From NCBI RefSeq assembly GCF_012726295.1, contig NZ_JABAOB010000007.1:186001-250000 (forward strand): a stretch of 64,000 bases of DNA, in the 5' to 3' direction. The notes beneath the pieces are model-generated. The model was given only the letters and a program-made list of their open reading frames with translations, made no database searches and was not told the DNA's origin. This DNA comes from Chitinophaga sp. Ak27. Lineage in GTDB: Bacteria; Bacteroidota; Bacteroidia; Chitinophagales; Chitinophagaceae. The first letter of the stretch is position 1, and the number at the start of each line of letters is the position of its first letter. Below are positions 44,270 to 51,587 of this stretch, one piece after another. A program made the translations under genes and the position numbers.

Positions 44270-44830
44270 TTATGAATTTTTCAGATCCTTTTGCAAGTCT
44301 TTCTTATCATGCTGCAGGTCTTTTACATCATGCTGTTTATCTTTTCTTTCCCGGTTCAATTGGTGTTTATCCTGTTGAATGTCTTTGTTATCGCGATTTC
44401 TGTCTTTCCTGTCAGCCGCAAGATCTTTACCGTCATGTGATAAGTCTTTTCTATCGTGGTGAATATCGTTGTTATCGTTTTTCAGGTCTGCCTTATCTTT
44501 TGCCAGGTCTTTGGTATCTCCTTTTTTCCGGTCTTTTGCGATATCTTGCCTGTCTTTACGGGCATCGTTGTAGTCGTGATGCAAGTCTTTCCGATCGTTG
44601 TTAACATCGTTTTTATCGTGTTGAATATCGCGGTTGTCTTGCTTTACTTCGTTACGATCGTGTTGGATATCTTTTTTTGAACGGTTAATATCCATGTTGT
44701 CGTGCCGGATGTCTTTCCGGTCGTGGTGCATATCGATTTTATCATGCTTTACATGGTGCTGGGCTTGTGCGGTAAGGGATGTTAATCCTAAGACAAGCGC
44801 GGGTACAAGGACAGTAGTGATTTTCATCAT
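44270..44830 (-). CDS. secreted H/D/K-rich heptad-repeat protein
   Basis: 186 residues. A signal peptide (ending LTAQAQ) is followed by about 22 heptads of consensus D-[IL]-x-H-D-[RK]-[KN], with one interruption near KKGDTKD. One hydrophobic residue (I, L or V) recurs every 7 positions, giving a highly charged helix with a weak stripe rather than a normal coiled coil. The DNA repeats with a 21-bp period. I do not recognise a family function; metal (His/Asp), nucleic-acid or surface roles are possible. Both ATG 44830 and 44827 are usable. Confidence 0.65.
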   Translation of the reverse strand: MMKITTVLVPALVLGLTSLTAQAQHHVKHDKIDMHHDRKDIRHDNMDINRSKKDIQHDRNEVKQDNRDIQHDKNDVNNDRKDLHHDYNDARKDRQDIAKDRKKGDTKDLAKDKADLKNDNNDIHHDRKDLSHDGKDLAADRKDRNRDNKDIQQDKHQLNRERKDKQHDVKDLQHDKKDLQKDLKNS

Positions 44831-44932
44831 TGTTGTAGGTTTTTAATATATGACAAATAATTTGTTTGTAAAGAATAGACGGAGCTGGATAATATTTGTT
44901 TAATGGGGGAGTATTAAAAACCAATTAAAACC

Positions 44933-44940
44933 TATTTTTG
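44933..44940 (+). promoter_or_regulatory. -7 promoter box TATTTTTG
   Basis: Perfect TAnnTTTG, 24 nt before ATG 44965 of the DUF4397 lipoprotein. Confidence 0.65.
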
Positions 44941-44964
44941 ACGTCGTAAAACGAAGTGGATTTC

Positions 44965-45657
44965 ATGAAATACCTGATCATTCCTATAATTATTGGGCTG
45001 GTGTTGCTGGGGGCTTGTAAGAAGAACAGCGATAGTGCCGTACCGGATACCCATGGCAACCTGATGTTTGTTAATGCTACGCAGATACTTAACGATCAGT
45101 TTAATGTAAAGCTTGACAGTATTGACTTTGCCAGCAATGTAGCTTATAAAACCAGTACCGGGTATAAATCTTTCCGGGCGCAGCGATACAACCTAATGAT
45201 CACTGCTGCAAGTAACCCTACCCATGTCATCTTCAATCAAGAACTCTTTTTGCGGAACAATCGTTACTACACTGCTTTTCTTGGAGCAGACAGTACTAAA
45301 ACTCTTCTGACGATGATTGTTACAGAAGATAACCTGGCTGTGCCGGCCGGCCAGGCTAAATTCAGGGTGATTGATTTTAGCCAGGGATTCAAACCTAATG
45401 GGACGCCATTGGGAATGGATGTTTATTCGGATACTTTTCCCCGTTTCTTCCGGGGACTTACCTTCCCTTCACAAACGGATTTTGTACCCATAACGGGCGA
45501 CAGCACCTATACGCTTAATTTCCGGTGGACGGATTCCCTTAAGGTACTGAAGTTGTACAAACTGCCGGTACAAACCGGAAAGGTATACACGCTGGTTACG
45601 GCGGGGTATCCGCTAGATTCAACGAAATTGGATGTATTGCAGGTAACCCATAATTAA
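44965..45657 (+). CDS. DUF4397-type lipoprotein
   Basis: 230 residues. Lipoprotein signal MKYLIIPIIIGLVLLGAC with the lipidated Cys at 18. The body (LMFVNATQILNDQFNVKLDSID, then YKTSTGYKSFRAQRYNLMITA) resembles DUF4397, a beta-sandwich of Bacteroidota surface lipoproteins. I chose ATG 44965; GTG 44956 adds only MDF. Function unknown. Own promoter and own terminator, so monocistronic. Confidence 0.7.
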   Translation: MKYLIIPIIIGLVLLGACKKNSDSAVPDTHGNLMFVNATQILNDQFNVKLDSIDFASNVAYKTSTGYKSFRAQRYNLMITAASNPTHVIFNQELFLRNNRYYTAFLGADSTKTLLTMIVTEDNLAVPAGQAKFRVIDFSQGFKPNGTPLGMDVYSDTFPRFFRGLTFPSQTDFVPITGDSTYTLNFRWTDSLKVLKLYKLPVQTGKVYTLVTAGYPLDSTKLDVLQVTHN

Positions 45658-45684
45658 TAGCAGGCTCCGGCCATCAAAATAGTA

Positions 45685-45722
45685 CGAGGAAGTATTTCAA
45701 ATGAATACTTCCTCGTTTTTTT
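45685..45722 (+). terminator. rho-independent terminator
   Basis: A 12-bp perfect stem (CGAGGAAGTATT with AATACTTCCTCG), loop TCAAATG, T7 tail. Ends the DUF4397 gene. Confidence 0.9.
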
Positions 45723-45789
45723 ATGCATTATTATTAAAGCTTTATTTTAATTTAATACCCTATTTCCCTGTCCGGGGGATGGAAATAAA

Positions 45790-45797
45790 TAAATTGC
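45790..45797 (+). promoter_or_regulatory. candidate -7 box TAAATTGC
   Basis: Same TAAATTGC variant as before trpS, 28 nt before the glycerophosphodiesterase ATG. Confidence 0.35.
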
Positions 45798-45825
45798 ACG
45801 CTATTTTAGAGAAAACGCCAATAAC

Positions 45826-46851
45826 ATGAACAATTGCAAAAAAGTATTGCTTATGGCAGGAATCGCCTTCATGGGGGCTGGGGCGCAGGCACAGCAGGCA
45901 GCCGGTCTTTACCTCGATGCCTACACGATTCCGGTGAAGCAAAAACAGGCCGTTATAGGAAAGATTTATGATAAGCAAGGGAATGTAGGTCCTGCTACCT
46001 TATTGGAAGACAAATCTGGGCTGTTTGCCATCAACAACGGCCTGTTACAGCTTAAGAAGAAGGCTGTCGTGGATGCTTCCGGCCAGGCCGTTTACCCGGT
46101 GAAAATTAAAGCAGGGGCAGATACGGCCGATTTCCTGCTGGTGGCCGACCAGTTTATCCGTAATAAGGTAGTAGCACATCGCGGCGCCTGGAAGCACCAT
46201 GAGGGTAGCCAGAATAGTATTACTTCTCTGAAAGACGCGATTAAACTGGGTTGCGAAGGATCTGAGTTTGACGTGTGGTTATCTTCTGACGATCAGCTGG
46301 TGATATCCCATGATCCGGAGATAGGAGGGAAGAAGGTAGAAGCGTCTACCCTGGCTGATTTGCAAACAGTGCAGTTAAAGAATGGCGACCGGGTCCCTAC
46401 CCTGGAGGAGTATATCAATACCGCGATGGAGCAACATAAAACCAGGTTGGTACTGGAGTTGAAGCCATCTGCAACGGGTAGGGGCGAATTACTGGCCACT
46501 AAAGCGGTAGAGATGATTCGCGCCAAAAAAGCCCAGGCCTGGATGTTTTACATCAGTTTTGACTACAATATCTGTAAAAAGTTGAAGCAGCTGGAGCCGA
46601 CGGCGAAGATAGCCTATCTGAACGGCGACAAAACGCCTGCTGAATTACAGGCTGATGGGATCTGGGGGCTGGATTATAACCAGGCGGTATTTAAAAAAGA
46701 TCCGCAGCTGATAGCCAATGCCAGGCAACAAAAAGTAACCACCAATGCGTGGACAATCGATCATCCGGAAGTGATGGATACGTTGTTGAAAGACGGTATC
46801 GACTTTATTACCACCAATGAGCCCGAAATCCTGTTGGACAAAGTAAAGTAG
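45826..46851 (+). CDS. glycerophosphodiester phosphodiesterase
   Basis: 341 residues with signal peptide (ending GAQAQ). After an unassigned beta domain (~25-115) comes the GDPD TIM barrel. It has the HRGAWKHHEGSQNS start with His and Arg, the metal pair Glu/Asp in EGSEFDVWLSSD, and the second His in ISHDPE. Acts on glycerophosphodiesters to release glycerol-3-phosphate. Periplasmic or surface location is inferred from the signal peptide. Confidence 0.88.
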   Translation: MNNCKKVLLMAGIAFMGAGAQAQQAAGLYLDAYTIPVKQKQAVIGKIYDKQGNVGPATLLEDKSGLFAINNGLLQLKKKAVVDASGQAVYPVKIKAGADTADFLLVADQFIRNKVVAHRGAWKHHEGSQNSITSLKDAIKLGCEGSEFDVWLSSDDQLVISHDPEIGGKKVEASTLADLQTVQLKNGDRVPTLEEYINTAMEQHKTRLVLELKPSATGRGELLATKAVEMIRAKKAQAWMFYISFDYNICKKLKQLEPTAKIAYLNGDKTPAELQADGIWGLDYNQAVFKKDPQLIANARQQKVTTNAWTIDHPEVMDTLLKDGIDFITTNEPEILLDKVK

Positions 46852-46970
46852 GGATATTAGTTAAAACCTAGCTAAAAAACGGTATCCGGAATTTGAAAAT
46901 CCGGTAAAAGCATTATTTTAGCCGTTCCATTTTTAAAAATGTACTAAAAGAAGCAAATCCACCTATTAAC

Positions 46971-47585
46971 ATGCGCACTCGTAAACAATTAGTGACTAAA
47001 GGATTATTAGCGGCATTAGCAGCCGGATTATTGATGTCTTGCCAGGGAAACAAAGCTGGTAACAGCACTACGCCAGCCGCAACTCCTGCCGCAGGAACCA
47101 GTACTGCTGCTGCGGGCGGTTTCAAAATGGCGTATGTAGATCTGGATTCATTAGAAGCACATTTTGAATATTTTAAAGAGAAAAGAGCGGTATTGGAACA
47201 GAAACAGCAGCAGATGGACAACCAGCTGCAAGGCAAGGCCCGCGCTTTACAAAGCGAATATGCTGACCTGCAGCGCAGAGCCAATACCCTCACACAAGAG
47301 CAGGGAGAAGCGGCGCAGCGCAGTTTGATGTCTAAACAACAACAACTGGAGCAGGAAGCGCAGAATTTACGGGCTGCCTATACAGAGCAGGAAACTAAAT
47401 TTAACGAAGAGCTCCAGAAGAGACTGGATGCTTTCCTGAAATCTTTCAATGCCGATAAACGTTATGCATTTATATTCTCTTATCGTAGCACTGCCAGCAA
47501 TATTCTGTATAAAGATCCTGCCTATGATGTAACCGCAGATGTTATTAAAGGTATGAATACACAGGATGCAACACCTGCCAAATAA
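46971..47585 (+). CDS. OmpH/Skp-family outer-membrane chaperone, lipoprotein form
   Basis: 204 residues. The lipobox is LLAALAAGLLMSC, so it is membrane-tethered, unlike classic Skp. A Ser/Thr/Ala linker follows, then a FKMAYVDLDSLEAHFEYFKEKR start and a long coiled coil (LEQKQQQMDNQLQGKARALQ... ) forming the Skp tentacles. Holds unfolded outer-membrane proteins in the periplasm. Ends at a strong terminator. Confidence 0.85.
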   Translation: MRTRKQLVTKGLLAALAAGLLMSCQGNKAGNSTTPAATPAAGTSTAAAGGFKMAYVDLDSLEAHFEYFKEKRAVLEQKQQQMDNQLQGKARALQSEYADLQRRANTLTQEQGEAAQRSLMSKQQQLEQEAQNLRAAYTEQETKFNEELQKRLDAFLKSFNADKRYAFIFSYRSTASNILYKDPAYDVTADVIKGMNTQDATPAK

Positions 47586-47612
47586 GTGGATAGCGTCAGC
47601 AAACTTTTTATT

Positions 47613-47642
47613 ATCCCGGTTCGTCACGAGCCGGGATTTTTT
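47613..47642 (+). terminator. rho-independent terminator
   Basis: ATCCCGGTTC with GAGCCGGGAT, one wobble, and T6 tail, directly after the OmpH-like gene. Confidence 0.9.
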
Positions 47643-47701
47643 ATGCCGGCTCCGGGGGGAAAATCACGAGGAATAGGTTAGCAGTTAACGACAGATGTTA
47701 T

Positions 47702-47709
47702 TATATTGC
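47702..47709 (+). promoter_or_regulatory. candidate -7 box TATATTGC
   Basis: TAnnTTGC variant 108 nt before ATG 47818 of the permease. Weak. Confidence 0.3.
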
Positions 47710-47817
47710 AGGAAGAATATATAGGATGTAACCCTGTATAAGCTTATAAAACAAAACTATTTTATTCTACCTTATTCCCCGGTGTTCTATCTACCGGGAT
47801 TTTTTATAGCGAATCAT

Positions 47818-49263
47818 ATGGAAATCAACCAGACTAAATCGTTCAAGCCTTCGCTGAGTTTATTGGATGCCACCATGATTGTGGCAGGTTCCATGATAGG
47901 CTCCGGTATTTTTATTGTAACTGCGGAAATTGCCCGTAGTGTGGGAGGCGCCGGCTGGATCACTGCCATGTGGGTGCTGGCAGGCGTAGTAACGCTTATT
48001 GCGGCCCTGAGTTATGGGGAGTTATCGGGCATGTATCCCAAAGCCGGTGGCCAGTATGTTTATCTCCGGGAGGCCTACAACCCGTTTATAGCCTTCCTGT
48101 TTGGCTGGACACAGTTTGGGGTGATCCAAACAGGTACTATTGCCGCCGTAGCAGTGGCTTTTGCCAAGTTTACCGCTTACCTGATCCCGGGGTTTAGTGA
48201 AAAAAATATTTTGCTGGATGCAGGCATTGTACAGATTTCGGCCGCACAGGTAGTCGCTATTATCTCCATCATTTTACTAACGTTTATCAATACCCGTGGT
48301 GTACAGCATGGCAAGGTAATACAAACCGTGTTTACGCTGGCGAAGCTGTTGTCGTTATTTGGGTTGATTATTTTCGGGTTTGCCATTGGCGCCAAACAGG
48401 AAATCTGGCAGGCTAACTGGCAACATGCCTGGGATGCTACAGCGGTAAGTTCACCCAACGGGGAGGTAATTACGGCGGCATTGTCAGGGCTGGCGTTATT
48501 TGGCGCTATTGCGGTATCGATGAAGGGATCGTTGTTTTCCAGTGATGCATGGAACAACGTGACTTTTATTGCAGGGGAAATTAAGAACCCGGCTAAAAAC
48601 ATTGGCCGTTCGCTGTTCCTGGGAACGTTGATCGTAACGATTATCTATGTGAGCTGCAACCTGATGTACCTGGCGGTGTTACCCCTGAATGACATTGCCT
48701 TTGCGGCCAACGACCGTGTGGGGGTGGCTGCAGCGGCAAAAATATTTGGTTCCAGCGGCGCTATTATCATCGCTGTGATGATTATGATTTCTACTTTCGG
48801 ATGTAATAATGGATTGATATTATCAGGCGCCAGGATTTATTATACGATGGCAGAGGACAAATTGTTTTTCCGCCAGGCCGGTATGCTGAATAAATACAGC
48901 GTACCTGCTCATGGGTTGTGGATTCAGTGCGCCTGGGCTTCGTTGCTTTGTTTAACGGGTCGTTACAACGATTTGCTGGCGTTGGTAATCTTCGGCGTAT
49001 TGATATTTTATGTGTTGACAATACTAGGTATTTTTATCTTAAGAAAGAAACGCCCTGAAGTTGACCGGCCGTATAAGGCCTTCGGATACCCGGTGCTACC
49101 GATGATATATATCATCGTTGCTTCTTCGCTGGCGTTGTTGCTGCTGGTATTTGAAACCAGTTATACCTTACCCGGACTTGGAATTATCTTGTTGGGTATT
49201 CCGCTGTATTACCTGGCTATGGCGCGTCAACGTAAAAGTAGTTTAGCTAAAATGGACAAGTAA
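47818..49263 (+). CDS. APC-family amino acid permease
   Basis: 481 residues with about 12 hydrophobic segments. The first helix has the APC signature (LSLLDATMIVAGSMIGSGIFIV), with the glycine-rich substrate loop GSGI. The chain contains FLFGWTQFGVIQTGTIAAVAVAF. Amino acid or polyamine antiporter/symporter, substrate not predictable. I chose ATG 47818 (MEINQTKSF); ATG 47782 adds 12 residues (MFYLPGFFIANH), which may be a leader. Confidence 0.9.
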   Translation: MEINQTKSFKPSLSLLDATMIVAGSMIGSGIFIVTAEIARSVGGAGWITAMWVLAGVVTLIAALSYGELSGMYPKAGGQYVYLREAYNPFIAFLFGWTQFGVIQTGTIAAVAVAFAKFTAYLIPGFSEKNILLDAGIVQISAAQVVAIISIILLTFINTRGVQHGKVIQTVFTLAKLLSLFGLIIFGFAIGAKQEIWQANWQHAWDATAVSSPNGEVITAALSGLALFGAIAVSMKGSLFSSDAWNNVTFIAGEIKNPAKNIGRSLFLGTLIVTIIYVSCNLMYLAVLPLNDIAFAANDRVGVAAAAKIFGSSGAIIIAVMIMISTFGCNNGLILSGARIYYTMAEDKLFFRQAGMLNKYSVPAHGLWIQCAWASLLCLTGRYNDLLALVIFGVLIFYVLTILGIFILRKKRPEVDRPYKAFGYPVLPMIYIIVASSLALLLLVFETSYTLPGLGIILLGIPLYYLAMARQRKSSLAKMDK

Positions 49264-49294
49264 AACAGAGATTTAGCACGAACGTTGTATAAAA

Positions 49295-49334
49295 AAGTGT
49301 GGCCACTGCAATACCGATTGCAGTGGCCACACTT
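49295..49334. terminator. long hairpin terminator after the permease
   Basis: An 18-bp perfect stem (AAGTGTGGCCACTGCAAT with ATTGCAGTGGCCACACTT), loop ACCG. A and T tracts at both ends. Confidence 0.88.
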
Positions 49335-49808
49335 AATTTGCACTAAGACACACGGTAATAGTGATGTCTGAAAAATGAGCCCTAGACGATTTAGAAAACC
49401 CGGTAATTATTAGAGAATATTTTTAAAATAGGATATTGTCAACGTTAGCGAAGGAATCCCATAAAAAAGATGTAGCAAGAGGCTACGCCATTTTATGAAA
49501 CGTCTGTGATTTGACCCTGTAATTTGTAACCTGGATTTTTGTTAACAATTACAGCAATTATTTATAAACCCTCAATAAAGTATAGCCATTAGAGTAGTTA
49601 ATTTTTACTGCATTCAAAAGATTTTCAAATAAAAAACAGCAAATAACTATAAAAATATTTATTGCCAACTATGGTGTGTAACCGCATCATTTTTAGGGTA
49701 AAAAGGAAATAAGGTGGTATAACCTTGACGGCATCTCAACCCCAAGATAACCATTAAAAGCCTTCACGATTTGCATTCTCGAACATTCACATGACAATCT
49801 TTTACAAT
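49335..49808. other. AT-rich intergenic region, possible transcribed unit
   Basis: About 475 nt with no convincing frame. A terminator at its right end (49809) has no gene before it within this interval, which leaves room for a non-coding RNA or the 3' end of an unrecognised transcript. Otherwise I see nothing definite. Confidence 0.4.
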
Positions 49809-49840
49809 AAGCGTATGGTTTCCACCATGCGCTTTTTTTT
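49809..49840 (+). terminator. orphan rho-independent terminator
   Basis: AAGCGTATGGT pairs with ACCATGCGCTT around TTCC (one G-T wobble), and T8 follows. It lies 475 nt after the nearest upstream gene end and right before a heptad repeat arm and the DUF4254 promoter. Confidence 0.75.
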
Positions 49841-49841
49841 A

Positions 49842-49865
49842 GCTTTTCGCTTTCTGCTTTCAGCT
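49842..49865. repeat. 7-nt-periodic GC repeat, single arm (copy D)
   Basis: GC at 49842, 49849, 49856 and 49863, in units GCTTTTC, GCTTTCT, GCTTTCA. It is one arm only and merges into the DUF4254 promoter. Confidence 0.55.
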
Positions 49866-49886
49866 ATTGAAAACGGCTGTTTTTTG

Positions 49887-49894
49887 TACATTTG
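49887..49894 (+). promoter_or_regulatory. -7 promoter box TACATTTG, nearly leaderless
   Basis: Perfect TAnnTTTG, only 4 nt before the ATG at 49899. With a start site 5-7 nt past the box, the mRNA would have almost no leader. A TTG at 49867-49869 may be the -33 element. Confidence 0.6.
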
Positions 49895-49898
49895 CGGC

Positions 49899-50504
49899 AT
49901 GTTTACAGAACTGTCTATAAAGATATTTAACCAGAGTATCGCCGCCTATCATGAGCACAATGATGTGCATCAGGCTATTTCCAATCCGTATGAAAAAAGC
50001 AGCATTGAGCATTTACTTTTCCTGAAGAACTGGATCGATACGGTACAGTGGCACTTGGAAGACATTATCCGGGACCCGAAAATAGACCCGGTGGCTGCAT
50101 TGGAACTCAAGCGCTGGATTGACCGTTCTAACCAGGAGCGTACGGATATGGTGGAGTATATAGACAGCTATTTCCTGGACAAATACAAAGAAGTAGTGCC
50201 GGCAGCAGACGCCAGTATTAATACTGAAAGTCCTGCCTGGGCAATAGACCGTTTGTCTATCCTGGGGTTGAAAATTTATCATATGCAGGAGGAAGCCACC
50301 CGCGCAGATGCTACGCCTGAGCACCGGGCAGCCTGCCAGCGTAAACTGGATATTTTACTGGAACAGCAAAAAGACCTGACTACCGCTATTGAAGCATTGC
50401 TGGCGGATATTGCTGCAGGTAGAAAATTCATGAAAGTGTATAAGCAGATGAAGATGTATAATGATCCTTCTCTCAATCCTGTGTTATACAAAACCGAACA
50501 ATAA
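49899..50504 (+). CDS. DUF4254 domain protein
   Basis: 201 residues. An all-helical protein with FNQSIAAYHEHNDVHQAISNPYEKSSIEHLLFLKNWIDTVQWHLEDIIRDP in the first half, which marks the Bacteroidota DUF4254 family. Function unknown; it commonly lies beside glycosyltransferases, as here. The ATG at 49899 fits the family start; the frame is open to 49791 but that part is repeat and promoter. The next gene starts 12 nt later. Confidence 0.8.
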   Translation: MFTELSIKIFNQSIAAYHEHNDVHQAISNPYEKSSIEHLLFLKNWIDTVQWHLEDIIRDPKIDPVAALELKRWIDRSNQERTDMVEYIDSYFLDKYKEVVPAADASINTESPAWAIDRLSILGLKIYHMQEEATRADATPEHRAACQRKLDILLEQQKDLTTAIEALLADIAAGRKFMKVYKQMKMYNDPSLNPVLYKTEQ

Positions 50505-50516
50505 ATCCGCAATCAT

Positions 50517-51557
50517 TTGGGCACTGTAAAAACGATACTGGTTACCCGGTTATCGGCCATGGGAGATGTGGCCATGACTATCCCTGTTATGAAGCAGGTG
50601 CTGGAAGAGAACCCGGAAGTGGAGATTGTTTTTGTGACCAACCTGAACTGGGGAGCTTTATGCGCAGGTATACCGCGCCTGCACTTTTTCCCCGCAGAGG
50701 TAAAGGGAATTCATAAAGGTGTGAAGGGATTATACCGCCTGTTCAGGGAAGTGAGGACGAAGTGGCGCATTCATGCGGTGGCCGACCTGCACAATGTGCT
50801 GAGGTCAAAGATTATCCGGACATTTTTCCGTTTTACAGGCACCCCGGTCGCCGCTATCGACAAAGGTCGTGCAGAAAAAAAGGCGCTTACCCGCCGGGAA
50901 AATAAGGTACTGCAACCGTTGACCACTACAATAGAGCGATATGCCATTGTTTTCCGTCAATTAGGACTGCGTTGTCAAATGGGGCAACAAGCCGTTTTTC
51001 CACGCCATTCTTTGCCTGAAAACGTTTTGGTGGTAACTGGTCCCAAAAACGGTAAAAAGTGGATAGGAGTGGCCCCTTTTGCCACCTACCGCGAAAAAAT
51101 GTACCCGTTGGAAAAGATGGAAGCGGTATTGGCATTACTGGCGCAGGAACCTGGGCAACAGCTGTTGCTGATGGGGGGAGGGCCGCAGGAAGTAACGCAG
51201 TTGACCGTCGTAGCAGAGAAACTGCCCGGCGCCATTGTAGTTGCAGGACGTTTTTCCCTGGCAGAAGAAATGGCGATCATCAGCCAGCTGGATGTAATGA
51301 TCAGTATGGACTCCGCCAATATGCACCTGGCATCGCTATTTGGCATACCCGCCGTATCCGTTTGGGGAGCTACGCATCCATTTGCCGGTTTTATGGGATA
51401 TGGGCAATCAGCTAACCATGTCGTTCAAATTGATGACCTTGCTTGCAGGCCATGCTCCGTATTTGGCAATAAACCCTGTTTCAGAGGCGATCATGCCTGT
51501 ATGGAGTGGATAAAACCCGCACAGATAGCGGATAAGGTAAACGGAGTGATTTCCTGA
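50517..51557 (+). CDS. glycosyltransferase family 9 (heptosyltransferase-like)
   Basis: 346 residues. GT-B fold; N-terminal KTILVTRLSAMGDVAMTIPVMKQVL (acceptor domain) and the C-terminal nucleotide-sugar site QLDVMISMDSANMHLASLFGIPAVSVWGATHPFAGFMG. Transfers heptose or a related sugar to lipid A core. Start codon is TTG 50517; ATG 50562 would truncate the N-terminal strand. Likely co-transcribed with DUF4254. Confidence 0.88.
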   Translation: MGTVKTILVTRLSAMGDVAMTIPVMKQVLEENPEVEIVFVTNLNWGALCAGIPRLHFFPAEVKGIHKGVKGLYRLFREVRTKWRIHAVADLHNVLRSKIIRTFFRFTGTPVAAIDKGRAEKKALTRRENKVLQPLTTTIERYAIVFRQLGLRCQMGQQAVFPRHSLPENVLVVTGPKNGKKWIGVAPFATYREKMYPLEKMEAVLALLAQEPGQQLLLMGGGPQEVTQLTVVAEKLPGAIVVAGRFSLAEEMAIISQLDVMISMDSANMHLASLFGIPAVSVWGATHPFAGFMGYGQSANHVVQIDDLACRPCSVFGNKPCFRGDHACMEWIKPAQIADKVNGVIS

Positions 51558-51587
51558 TGGGCCGTAGTGGCTGATTTGAAAGGATAT

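Noticed and set aside
44456..44846. Plus-strand frames of Val/Ile/Phe-rich repeats
   Set aside because: Antisense to the heptad-repeat protein; the hydrophobic pattern is a mirror of its H/D/K codons.
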